Assembly (NCBI GenBank): GCA_032988165.1
Contig: JANTQF010000155.1
Span: 1 to 64,000 of the forward strand
DNA: 64,000 bases
Origin: Emmonsiellopsis sp. PD_33
Taxonomy: Eukaryota; Ascomycota; Eurotiomycetes; Onygenales; Ajellomycetaceae
Direction: 5' to 3'
Positions 1-12,100 of this stretch are shown here, piece after piece (within the stretch, counting starts at the first letter, position 1; every line of letters begins with the position of its first letter). The notes under the pieces are model-generated. The model ran no database searches and was not told the DNA's origin. It worked only from the letters and a program-made list of their open reading frames with translations. The position numbers and the translations under genes were made by a program.

Positions 1-737
1 CAAGACATTAATGAACTTGTGGTCTTTAATATTAACTAAGAAATCAACTCTACTTCTCCTATCCTCAAGGCAGGGCAGTACAAACATGCTACACTGATTG
101 AGTACAATTAGGGACTATCTAGTAAAGGCGAATCTCCTTGGAATATTATTATTTAAATTTCCTCTTTTTTTATTTTAACCTGGCTTGGCTTTAGTTTTTT
201 ATTATTATTATGAAAGCTTTGTTTTTTATTCTTGAATCAAACAAAACAATTAAACTAACCTATTAAACTCTTCTGCTGCTTTGACCTATCTATCTACCCC
301 ATCTACGGATCTATAAATTGAACAGTTTACATGTGCTGTGCGGTTATGGTAGTATTTCACGTACATGAGGATGAGGGAGGGGGTTATTATGGCCATAAAT
401 GCCATACCATGCTGTTCATGCTGTTCATGCTATTCATGCAAATGATAAAAAAAAACACACATCCATCTATCTACCCGTCATGCATACATACCTACATAAC
501 CAGACCAACAAAAGAGCAGAGAGCCACTCGCCTCCACCAATTCACACAAATACCTACTTACTTAAACCCAAGCCCCCAAAAAAATGAAAAAAATCCATAA
601 AACCAACCAGCCCATGCCCCCCCAACCTCCCCGTCCCTTTCCCCCTTCACCCCCCTTCCCCTCCCCTCCACACAACCGGTTAAACCCAACCCAACCCAAC
701 CCAACCCAAACCCAAACCCAAACCAAAAACCCTATCT
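1..737. other. Intergenic, 3' flank of helicase gene
   Basis: No credible gene. The first 330 bases are AT-rich with T runs. A 9-bp imperfect tandem repeat (ATGCTGTTC units) lies at about 409-438. From about 590 the sequence becomes C-rich and pyrimidine/purine-biased, leading into an AACCC-type repeat. Short open frames here have low-complexity Pro/Thr/His translations and do not look coding. Confidence 0.6.
681..730. repeat. (AACCC)n/(AAACCC)n simple repeat
   Basis: Four or five AACCC units are followed by three AAACCC units, just downstream of the helicase stop codon. It resembles degenerate telomere-type sequence, but the unit is not the TTAGGG/CCCTAA of filamentous fungi and coding genes lie next to it, so I read it as a microsatellite in the 3' flank. 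Confidence 0.8.
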
Positions 738-3700
738 TCACCCACCCCTCCTCACCTCCCTCTCCCTCGCCTCAACAAACACCCGCTGCCACAACTCGAC
801 CCAACCCGCCTGATCGGCCGAGAGCGCCCTGCGCGGGTTCCGGATACTGCTTGATAAAGTGCTGCGCAGCCGGGTCGCGAGGGCTTTCAGCGCGAGCATT
901 GATTTCCAGTCGCGGATGGAGAAGCGGAGGCGCGAGTTGTCGATGGAGAGGATGCCGGCGTATAGCTGGTTGGTTTGTGGGGGGTTGGTTAGATCTAGAA
1001 GCGGAGGGGGGAAAGGAGTGATAAAATAGGAAATAGGATAGGATAGGATAGGATAGGATAGGATGGGGATAGACAAGACATTACATTACATTACATACCT
1101 TAAACTCAACATCGCCGCATAACAACGCAATCGCAAAGTCCTCCACGGGACTCGTTTCATGCGCGTTCAGATACCGACTGGCCGACTGCATTATGTGGTA
1201 GAACGATAGCCATTTCAGCGCGGGCTCGGCGGCCCGTTTGTTGACGGATGTTGGGTGCAGGGATACGGCTTGGTTGTTCGCGATGTTCCGCCACCCTTTG
1301 CCCTCGCGGCTGAGGAGCTTGGGGTAGAAACTCCACGCGATGACGGAGTTGATGATGATGTCGTTGTCGCTGTTGAGGTCGTAGCGGTTGGGGATGGTGA
1401 AGAATTGCCGTTGGCGTGCGGAGAAGCGGGATCTAGGTGTGTTTGGCTGCGTTAACGGTTTTGTTCTTTCTGGGGGGGGAATTGGCGTCCCGGGGGGAGG
1501 GGGGGGGGGTTGTACCTGTTTAGGGATGCTTGTTCGGCAGGATCAAGTGTGACGAGGCCAGTGTCTATGATTGACACCAGAAGTTGAATCTTTACGTCTT
1601 CTATGTTCAACAGGGTCTGTGGACTCAGGAAGTTCTTCCTGCAGAAAGTATACTCGCTCATTCCCGACGAAGTCCTGACGCGTTTCCAAGCGAGGTAGGC
1701 ATTGTAAACGGTCAGAAGATCGGAGTTCCCTGTGTAGATAATCAGTATGATTGTGGAATGGATGATTTAAAATGGATAAATACCTCTTTTAAACGATTGC
1801 TTAGCGAGGTCTTTTTGTGAATTAGAGCCGACGGCATTGACGAATGGCGATTTGGACGATAAAATCGCGGCGATACTGACTGCGCTATCCAAGCACTTGA
1901 AAAACGCGCCGTATATGATAAGTTTTCCAAGGAAGACATCTAGAGGTAATTTCGCGAGCTGCCGGCCTAGTGGAGTCAAGCTTTCAGCGCCCGTCAATGC
2001 CTTGACATCTTTGAGAGCCTCAATGGCCCGGCGGATGTTCTTGGATGATGGAGGGTCAATGGCTTCTGCCAGTGTTTGCTCGACCTCTCCCAAGTTACAG
2101 ATTTTGACGCGGAGCACAAGGTCTTGCAACGAAAGTCGGAGCATTTCCGGGGTCTGTTGTTCTGCAAGCTATTCGGAATCGTCAGTATACGGCATTGATT
2201 GTAATGGGATAATATTAGACGAACCAGTTGGTCGTGGCGGTATTTAGTGTACAGATGGAAGCAAAGTCCACTCTGCACTCGACCAGCGCGGCCTCGACGT
2301 TGTTTTGCATTTGCGCGCGATATAAAGGACTCCACTAGTTTGGAGAGCTGCCTCCTCTCATCAAACCTGAGATGATATCAGCAACGTACTTACTGAAGTA
2401 CTAATATTTACTTTGTGGCTTACCGCATGACCTTTTCTTTCCCGGTATCAATCACCGCAGTGATGTCCGGAATCGTAATACCTGATCAGTTAGTCGAATA
2501 CGCGCAAAAAATATGATGAGAACTGGGATTTACTTACCTGTCTCTGCAATATTTGTCGCAATCACTATTTTTCTAACGCCTTTAGGAGGGACGAGGAATG
2601 CCTTCTCCTGTTCGTCGCTAGCAATCGATGAGTGGAGTGCGTGTATAATCCAGCGTTTGTTGTCGAATAAAGGCTCGGATAATATTTCATCATTAAGCCT
2701 CCGGATTTCCGCCATTCCAGGCATGAAGACTAGTATCGCTTTACTATAGGGTTCAAATTCCCTCTTGGTCGCAATGGCCGAAAGAAGGCTAACTATCAGT
2801 TTATAGTCTAAGCGATATTCATCGAACCCGGATACAGTTTCTCTTGTTTGTCTGCTGTAGCCAACCAGAGACGATGCCAGGTCTCCGCCAGGCTTTTCGT
2901 GCGTCTCGTCCATGTCATCACTATCATCCGTGAGGGCGGAGAGCCGATCTTCATTTGGATGATGTTTGGTAACTTCAATGGCATCTTCGAGATACTTAAC
3001 TTCCACAGGAAAGGTACGACCAGGGATGTTCAAGACAGGTGCCCCATCGAGGTATTTCGAAAACCGTTCTGCATCAACAGTAGCGGACATTAGGACGAGC
3101 TTCAGGTCTGGCCGATCGTGGATTAGCCTGCGGAGTATAATCAAAAGGAAATCACTATCGATCGTCCGCTCGTGCACTTCGTCTAGAACTAGATGCGTGA
3201 TGTCTTCGAAGTCTTTGGGTCGTTCCAGCATCCTCACCACCACTCCAGTTGTGCTGCATTATTTCTTAGCATCGGTTAGGTAACTCGCTAGGATGATGTA
3301 CTTACGCAAATATCAGTCGACTGGAAGCCGAAACCTTACTCTCTAATCTAATAGCGTATCCAACAAGAGAGCGGTTCGTCCCCACAGCAGTTTTATCCTC
3401 TCCAAGCTCCTCACTCACTCGCCTAGCCAACGAGATGGCTGAAATACGACGGGGCTCGGTGACGTATACTTTGCAATGACGACCTGAGAGTAGCTCATTT
3501 TCCAGTATGAAAGAAGGTATTTGGGTACTCTTTCCGCTTCCTGTTTCACTGCAAATGATTATAGCCTGACTCGTCGCAAGGGTGTCCAAAATTTTGTTTT
3601 TGAATTGCCATATTGGCAATGTTTGTCGTGACGATTCCATGGTAGCGAAAGAAGCGGTTGAGGATCTATCTGTCCAGAGTTTCGGGAGGTGTTCTAATGT

Positions 3701-5735
3701 CCTGGTGGTATGTTTTACCTGACCGGCCCCTTGCGGCATCGGCGAGTTGGTTCCACTGTTGCGCTTTCTGAAGTTATCCAGAAGGACGACATCATCCTCT
3801 AGAGTAGATATTTTGTCCTGCACAATCTTTTGGAGGTCCCTCAATATTGACTTATCCGCCTCGTCTTCGTAGTCTCTCTTAACCGTAACAAATTCGTCCC
3901 ACAAGTCTCGGTATGCCGCGGGCAATTTCATGTGCACCTTCCCTTCCTTTTGGGAATGTGAAAATATCATGAAAAGCGCCACAGTTGAAATAAATGACTC
4001 AGCTTGTAGAGCCGTGGGAGTGGAGATCGATACCATCGACGCGAGAACCGAATGCGTATCTCCTTTGTATGATATGTCATTCAGGGGAACCTGGGAGGGC
4101 GTGTCCTGAACTTTTGTCCACTTTATTTCGATTTCTTTCCTATGAGAAAACGATGTCGAGGAGACATCTCTATACAATATTTTACACCCAGGATCCCTAT
4201 GAAACATAGATTAGTTGTGGACTGACGTGGGGAAACTGGGTTTCAAACCTTGCTCGGCAAGCTTCCTCAAGGACCCGACGCGGATTTACCCCTACGGGCT
4301 TCCCAAAGTCCCTGCTCTTGACTATTGTGTTGCTATCCGCATTGGAACCCGAAGCCGCCGTTGACGGCCCTTCATGTTCAGTAGCAAACATATCACCTAA
4401 AATATCATCATTTTCGTCCGCGTCGACTAGGATGGACTCTATTAGCTTATCAGAGACGTCTTGAGTTTGGGCTTCTTTTGGTTCCGCGGCCGGCAAGTCA
4501 GAAGGCCCCGCTCGAGATGCTTCTCGCAAAAGTTTCCCTGTATTTTGCCGGAGGTCAGCAAGCCTCTCCTGCCACATTTCCTCTGCCTGGTCGTGATCAA
4601 ATAGAATGTCGTCCTCAATTTTTGCCAGCTTCTTCCTTAGTTTAGCGACGGTACGAGAAGTATCACTGCCAACCGATGTGGATGAATTTTCCTTTCGTCC
4701 TCGTCGCTTCGTTTGAGCATTGAATAAATCCGGTTGCTGCATGTAAAGCTGCGATTGGAGCTCAACATACTTAGGGACAAGTGAGTCTGGATCGGTATCC
4801 TCCTCAGACTCGCTAGAACTGGGACTTTGTAGAGTTAAGGGTGTTTTTAGTCCACTTTCCCCAGCTTTTGAACGGACATCAGCCGGAGTACTATAGCCTG
4901 TGCTAGAAGGCGCAGAACCCGCATTACCTATCAATATATTAGCTGAGAAATTTTGTCAGGAAAGGAATACCGTACTTTTCCCAGATGAATCGTCTCCTTT
5001 GATCTTCTTTGATAATTCAGGCTTCGGCTTATCATACAGGGACAAGGTTTTCTCGTCACAATGCATTCCAAGCCACTCTAAAGCCTGGTCTAAACCCCAT
5101 ACGAGGTCTTTACTAGTCGTAGAATCATAGAAATAGTAATGTAAGCAGTTTTTCAGCGCTTCAGTAACGTCCGGTTGTTTGAAACCTAAGCCTAGAAGAG
5201 TGTGCTGCAGTGTCCAAAGCTTTGCACACAGGTCCTCTTCTGCTGCTGGCATCTGGCCTTCTTCTACTTCGCGTCTTGAAGCTTGGTCGTTAGACTTCTC
5301 TGTTTCCAGTTTCTCCTTTTCAAGGATCTCATTTAATATGTCGGGAGACAGCCACTCCGTGACATTTAGATAAGCTGCTTGCGGGCGGAGAAGTCGTTTC
5401 TCAGTTTCTAATTTGAGAACTTGGCGAGAGGCATCATTCTTGCACTTGACGGCGTATTTTTCAACTAGTAGCTGTAGCTCAGCATCTTCGAGATGCTTCT
5501 GGAACTCCTCTGGGGATAACTGTTGTAGCTGGGGCTCGGGCTGGGGTTGGCCACCAGCACTGGCAGAGGGGGCTTCAGCAGGGGTTTGGGACGTTGTCTG
5601 AGAGGCACTTGGCGCCTCAGTCGAAGGCAGCGAAGTGGTCGACTCAGTTGCCTTGGTCTTTGACGGGATCGAAACCGTAGTGAATCCTCTGGCCGGATTT
5701 GAAGCTGGTTTCTTCTTCTTTCTGTTGGGAGGCAT
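738..5735 (-). CDS. DEAH-box RNA helicase, DHX29/DHX57 (YLR419W) group
   Basis: Predicted ATP-dependent RNA helicase. Relatives such as DHX29 act on 40S/48S ribosomal complexes during scanning; that role is family knowledge. Exons, from the start: 5735-4976, 4927-4249, 4196-3306, 3253-2538, 2481-2424, 2366-2225, 2168-1784, 1729-1516, 1432-1099, 965-738. All junction phases agree and give 1468 aa, close to the roughly 1370-1435 aa I recall for DHX29 and YLR419W. The N-terminus is Lys-rich (MPPNRKKKKP), followed by an acidic/helical stretch and a UBA-like segment near residues 175-200. The helicase core shows motif I TGSGKST (about 697), motif II DEVH (about 800), SAT (about 831) and motif VI QRRGRAGR (about 1055). 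HA2 and OB-fold (DUF1605-type) regions follow and end at the stop. The start is the first ATG of the open frame. It is transcribed divergently from GCN1. DHX57 orthology cannot be excluded. Confidence 0.93.
1030..1064. repeat. (GGATA)n pentanucleotide repeat inside helicase intron 9
   Basis: About six GGATA units on the plus strand lie within the last intron (966-1098) of the helicase gene. This makes that intron, at 133 nt, roughly twice as long as its eight siblings (48-82 nt). It does not touch the splice sites. Confidence 0.85.
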
Positions 5736-6107
5736 ACTGATGCGGCGGTTCCCCGGAAGGATGATATATCCTCGCTGGGGGGTACAAAACGGGGTATCGT
5801 CAGGAAAAAGAAGGTAGAGAGTAAATCAAAACAGAAGACTCTTCAAATATACTGCGGAAAACAGTATCTGAGCATGTGGTGTCGAGCAGCAGAGGTTGCA
5901 AGACGGGCGTTGGCTGCTATCAAACGACAAATATTGAAGTTCCAGGTTGACGTTCGGATTCTGCCACAACCTCCCCCACAAACAAAAAACTCTACCCTAT
6001 CAACCTTGGGAACGAACTCTTGCTCCGACATCCAGGAGGAAGAACGTTTCCGCGACCAGCTGCCGGCTTCACTTCTCACGTCCCGACATGCGCGCAAGCC
6101 ATGCGAT
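5736..6107. promoter_or_regulatory. Shared divergent promoter, helicase / GCN1
   Basis: A 372-bp gap separates the two start codons, which point away from each other, so both promoters and 5' leaders must lie here. An upstream ATG at 5874 is in frame with the GCN1 start and open throughout, so the GCN1 start could lie up to 78 codons earlier. I recognise no specific factor sites. Confidence 0.7.
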
Positions 6108-9100
6108 ATGGACGACATCCAGTGGAACAAAGTGAGTGAGGGCGTGCTGGACAGTCTGGAGCGGGTTGTGCTCTCCGGCTCGACTGCCCGCCGCCGCAAT
6201 GGACTCCAGGAGCTCCACGACAAAATTTCTGGTAATACTCACCTCCTCTGTATCCCGTTTGGCGTGTTTTGTCTGACTTCTTGAAGCTTCTCAGATACCC
6301 CAGCCCGTTTTCCGGCCCATCGTGCAACTTCTGTTCAGGACATATCCCTTCTACGTCGACCGCGCATCCCGTCAAGATGTACAGAAATGTCTCGCGGACC
6401 TGCTTCGAACCCCCGCCGCTGCCCCCGACCTCGAGTATTTCATACAGAAACTAAGCGGAGAGTGCTCGAAGTCCACAATAGCTCCCACGAACGCATTCGT
6501 TCTGGCAGAGTGGTGTTCGCTGGTATTACAACAACTGAGCGAGTCCCCTGACTCAACGCAACCAATACTTGATCTCCTATCCGCCGATGCCAAGGTTGTT
6601 GAAATTTGCGTCCGTGCGAAGACCAAAGGCAGCATAAGACACTCCGTCGTTATTATAACTCGACGAGCATTACGAGCGGTCCTTTCGTCCAAGCAAAACG
6701 GAGAAGAGATATTACGACGCGCCGTTCAGACCTTGACTGCTGACGCCGCGACGGGTTCAAGGAACGCTCCGTTCCTTGGAATTATATCTGGGGTTGGCGC
6801 GCGGATCGCTGATAGGAAACCGATATTGGAAGATGTGAGGGGGAGCATTCTGCAATATTATTCCAAAGAAATAATTGGGTCACGAACTGTTTTGCCTACA
6901 CATTTAATAGACGGACTACACGACTTTTTTATTTCGTTCGCTACCGCTGAGGACCTTCAGACCAATGTTTGGCCACCACTAGAAAAGGCCATTCTTCGGG
7001 CTCCTGAAGTGGTCTTAAGTGGACTTATACCCTCTCTTTCCTCCTCCATATCCCAGAATATCGACCTTTCAGAGGTCTTCGCGAGCCGTTTCTGCAAGCC
7101 GCTTTTAGCAAACGTCAAGTCCACGAATGCGACTATTCGAACCGGAGCCGTCAAAGCCTTTGAAAGCCTAGTATCTAGATGCGAGGCTGAGAAGTGGCAG
7201 TTAAAAGTGGCAGAAGAGGTGGTCGCACCTTTAAAGACACAAAAAATCACCAACGCAGAGCAGCGAGGACTTCAGGCTCAAGTACTTGCAGCGATTCCAT
7301 GCTCTCCTGAGGTGTCACAACTTATCCTAGGAGGCCTCGCGGCAGTTTTCTCTCGGGAAGCCAGCGAGGTTGCGTTAGAATTCGAGATCAAGTCGTTTTG
7401 CCACCATATTGCGTTCCTTATTCGTTCTAAGGCCATTATCAGCAAGGAAATACTGACCGCATCCATCAAAGGCTGCGGAGATAAAAGAATCCCATTCCGC
7501 AAACTATGGCTAGTCAATATTGGCGAACTGTTGTGGAATATCGATGATGAATCCTTATTTGCTTCCAACCTAACTACCGACTTCCTTCACCCTGTAGTTG
7601 CTAAATTCCAGGAGTCCTTCGATGATATCTCTGCCAATCCATTGCCCTCAGCCCAAAATGGAGCAATTACGATAGCCTACGTTTTGACTGCCTTGGCGGA
7701 CAGGCTCAAGGATAAAACGAACAAAGATGGTGCATCAATTTTGAATTATGATAATGTTATCAGCCAAGCATTATCTATATCTCCCAAACCGTCATTCCTC
7801 CTCAACTCTAAAGTCTATACGAAATTGACTTCCAGGGAAGATTTTCTTTGGAAAATTCGGGCACTGTCAACAGCTTCTCAATCCGCCACGTTTCAAAAAG
7901 CCGATCCGCTCGCGGCAGACGCATGGGCCCAGGCGTTCATATATGTGATTTGCTCGTCGATTACACCGCCAAAGATCCCGGAACAAGGGGTAAATGCCCT
8001 ACACCAATGCTATCTTACCAACCCTAGACGCGTTGAGGCCACGGTTACAGGCGCTCTATGGCAGTGGCTTTATGATATTGAAATTTCCAATAAAGATTCC
8101 GCTGCATTCGGCGCTGGAACTGGGAATGAAAAACTTCATCGTGTAGTTAAAGCTATCGCTCCCTCCGCATCGGAACGAACATCTGAACATGATATTGATG
8201 GAGAGGTCCTTAAGCCTCAACTCGTCGACCTCCTCATACTATGTCATCAGCAACTGATCCCAGGAGCCCAATGGATCGATGTGGTTTTGAGAACCGGTAT
8301 AGATCCTGGACAACTCGTCCGGGAAACCCATCAAGCGTGTATGGCACAAATTCTGCAGATCATTGATGTTAGTTTTTTCTATTTAATTTCATGTCCATGT
8401 TTAGACGAACCACATATTCTAACTCTTGCCTACTAAATAGGATCCGATCCGAAGCAAGATTAGCAAGGGAAGAGCAGCAGCGTGGGACGCTGCAGCTGAT
8501 CTGGCTTTCGTTGCCCCTGAAGTCATGATCCCCCACCTGGTCGAGCAATTTCAGGAAGATTTAAACCCCGAGCGCGTATTGAAGTTTGGGCCTTCTGATA
8601 TTGCGATTGCCCGCACGCCTGAGGGGACTACATTTGTAGATGTTCTCAACACCAAGGCCAAACCTGTTATTGGGAAATCCAAAGACGCCGATACTCTCAA
8701 GTGGGAAGCAGAACTTCGCGCCCAAGTCGAGCAAAAGCGAGGCCAGCAGCAAAAGAAGTTAACCGCTGATGAAAAAGCCAAGGTCAATGCCCAACTAGCC
8801 AAAGAAGCCGAAATTCGGAAAAACGTCGAGTCCGAAGAAGAAATACTCAAAAGAGGGGCCGGAATCGTGGAGAGTCTTGCTCGGGGGCCGCCTACCGATT
8901 TCGAAGCTTGGATAAATCCCGCCGTGAAGAGTCTTACTGATCTTGCGAGAGCTGGCGCAGGTGCTGTGGTCGGAGATGCAGTGTCATCGGCGTATGTCGC
9001 ATGCGCAGATCGCATTTCGACTAGGCTTGGAACCATGCGGCCTTTTGTCGGTATTGCAACTCTGCGGGCGCTGGGCAAAACCTACCTATCGCCAGAATTG

Positions 9101-12100
9101 GAGGAAGAGCCACTCGGCGACCTTGTGACAAGAATTCTCTATCGTCTTCGTCTAGGCTCAGAATCGCGCCCCTTTGATGCTGTTACGCTAGCATATATCC
9201 TTCCACTGATATTTGTGATCCTAGAAAAGGATGGTATTGAAGAGAAAAAAGATGACGAAGGAGAACAAGTTTTACTTGCGCTCGAGTTCCTCTCATTCCA
9301 CACCAGCGCCTTCTCCGACAACCGACTTCCCCGTGTTCAAGTCCTTCAACATTTAATTTCGGCTATGCAGAGATATACGCAACACTACAAGATTATTCGA
9401 GACACGCTATTTGACCTTTGCAGATGTATGGCTTCAAATATTGAACAACGAGAGCTTGATATCATCCTACAGGCCACGACAGTCCCCGAGATACCAGTCC
9501 GGACTTCTGTGTTGCAAGCAATCCTGGCCGAAATGGATCTTACTGATCTCGACTTCTCTGAACATATCTGGCTTGGTTGCCATGACCATGTGGCCGAGAA
9601 TTGTGAAATTTCTGAAGCTATCTGGGAGCAAAATGCTCTGGATGTTGATGAAAATTCGGCAAACCTCCTCATTAAATATCTGGAGAGTAAGGATTCCCAA
9701 CTTCGAGGAGCAGCAGCGCGGGCACTAGCACATGCCTGCGAATTCAGCCCATCTGTCTTCGCCGATATCCTACAGACGCTACAAGCAAAATATCGGGAAG
9801 AAGTTAAGCCCAAGGCCCCTGAAAAGGATGCGTATGGCCTGCCCCGGAAAGCTGAGACCAAGGACAACTGGGAACCTCGTAGTGGCATTGCGTTGGCATT
9901 CAAGGCTATGGCCCAGGGTTTCCAGGGAGATCAAATTGTCGCGCTCCTGGAGTTCCTAATCAGCGAGGGGCCACTTGTGGACAAGAGTGCATTGGTAAGG
10001 CAACAAATGGCTGAAAGCGGTAGTGCTGTTATCGCTTTGCGCGGCCAAGAAAAGGTCGAACAACTGATGCAGCTATTTGAGAAGACTCTGGAAACATCAG
10101 ACAAAGCAACTGAACAATCTGACTGGCTTAATGAGGCTGTTATCGTCCTGTATGGGTCTCTCGCGCGCCATCTGAAGTCCGGAGACAAGCGGGTTGATAC
10201 AGTTATGCATAAACTTCTCGCTGCTTTGTCCACACCCTCCGAAACTGTGCAGTTTGCTGTTGCCGAGTGTCTTCCGCCTGTCATCAGGCTATCAAGTACC
10301 GAAACAGGGACTTATGTCCAGGAGATGCTTGACCAACTGCTAAAGTCAAAACAATATGCCGCAAGACGTGGTGCAGCATATGGTTTGGCTGGAATTGTTG
10401 GCGGGAAGGGTGTGTCGACGTTCCGTGAATATCGTATCATGGCTCACCTCTCCGATGCCCTAGACAACAAAAAAGAACCGAATCAACGGCAAGGCGCTAT
10501 CATGGCATTCGAACTATTCTCATTGATCCTAGGTCGCATCTTCGAGCCATACGTTATCCAGATTGTGCCCCAGCTACTAAGTAGCTTTGGTGATCCAAGT
10601 ATCGATGTGCGTAATGCTTGTCTAGATGCTGCCAAGGCATGCTTTTCAAGCTTGAGCTCCTACGGTGTTAAACAAATCCTGCCAACTCTTCTCGACGGAC
10701 TTGACGATTCGCAATGGCGAAGCAAAAAGGGAGCATGCGATCTTCTGGGTGCAATGGCATACCTTGATCCTCAACAGCTTGCAGCCAGTCTCCCAGATAT
10801 TATCCCGCCCCTCACGGTTGTTCTGAACGACAGCCACAAGGAAGTTAGAAATTCTGCCAACCGCAGTCTTCAGCGGTTCGGAGATGTTATCAGCAATCCA
10901 GAAGTGAAGGGACTAATTAGTGTTCTCCTGAAAGCCCTCAGTGACCCCACGAAATATACGGATGAAGCCTTGGATGCTTTGATAAAAGTGTCGTTTATCC
11001 ATTACTTGGATGCACCTTCTCTTGCACTCGTTGTACGCATTCTTGAACGTGGCCTCGGGGACCGATCAGCAACAAAAAAGAAATCTGCCCAGATCATTGG
11101 CAGCTTGGCTCATCTTACGGAACGAAAAGACCTCACGGCTCACTTGCCAATATTGGTTACCGGGCTTAAACTTGCAATTGTCGATCCTGTTCCTACCACT
11201 CGGGCGACAGCTTCTAAAGCTCTTGGATCTCTCATCGAGAAACTGGGTGAAGATGCACTACCAGACCTTATCCCAAGTCTTATGACCACACTCAAATCCG
11301 ATACTGGGGCTGGTGACCGGTTGGGCTCTGCTCAAGCACTTTCCGAAGTTCTTGCGGGATTGGGCACTTCCCGACTCGAAGAAACTTTGCCTACCATATT
11401 ACAGAACGTATCCAGTGCCAAACCATCCGTCCGAGAAGGCTTTATGTCGCTTTTCGTTTTCCTTCCCGCGTGCTTTGGAAACAGCTTTGCGTCCTATCTC
11501 AGCAGAATTATCCCTCCAATCCTTGCTGGTTTGGCGGATGACATTGAAGCTATCAGAGAAACGTCCCTTCGCGCTGGGCGGCTGCTGGTCAAGAACTTCT
11601 CGACCAAAGCCATCGACCTCTTACTTCCAGAACTTGAGCGAGGATTGGCTGACGACAATTACCGTATCCGACTTAGCTCAGTCGAGTTGGTTGGGGATCT
11701 CCTGTTCAACCTCACTGGTATTCAAAATAAGGGCGACGACGACGATGAGGAAGATACAGCCACCAAAGCTGGTCAATCTCTTCTTGAAATACTGGGTGAA
11801 GAGAAGCGGAACAAAGTCCTTTCTTCGCTATACATCTGTCGCTGCGATACCTCTGGCTTGGTCAGGAGTGCGGCAGTTGCGGTTTGGAAGGCACTGGTGG
11901 CTTCTCCACGGACCCTTAAAGAGCTTATTCCAACCCTATCTCAGCTCCTTATTCGCCGTCTTGCAAGCTCGAACATGGAACAGAAGGTGATTGCTTCAAA
12001 CGCTCTTGGAGAACTGATCAAGAAAGCTGGAGAAGGTGTCTTGGCAACCTTGTTACCATCTTTGGAGAGCGGCCTTGTGGCATCTACCGATGTGGATTCT

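Noticed and set aside
681..730. AACCC/AAACCC tract as an interstitial or terminal telomere
   Set aside because: The unit does not match the fungal TTAGGG repeat, it is short, and ordinary genes follow directly.
1433..1446. Acceptor at 1447/1448 for helicase exon 9
   Set aside because: It shifts the reading frame by two. The acceptor CCTAG ending at 1433 restores phase and gives the continuous NRSRFSARQRQFF sequence.
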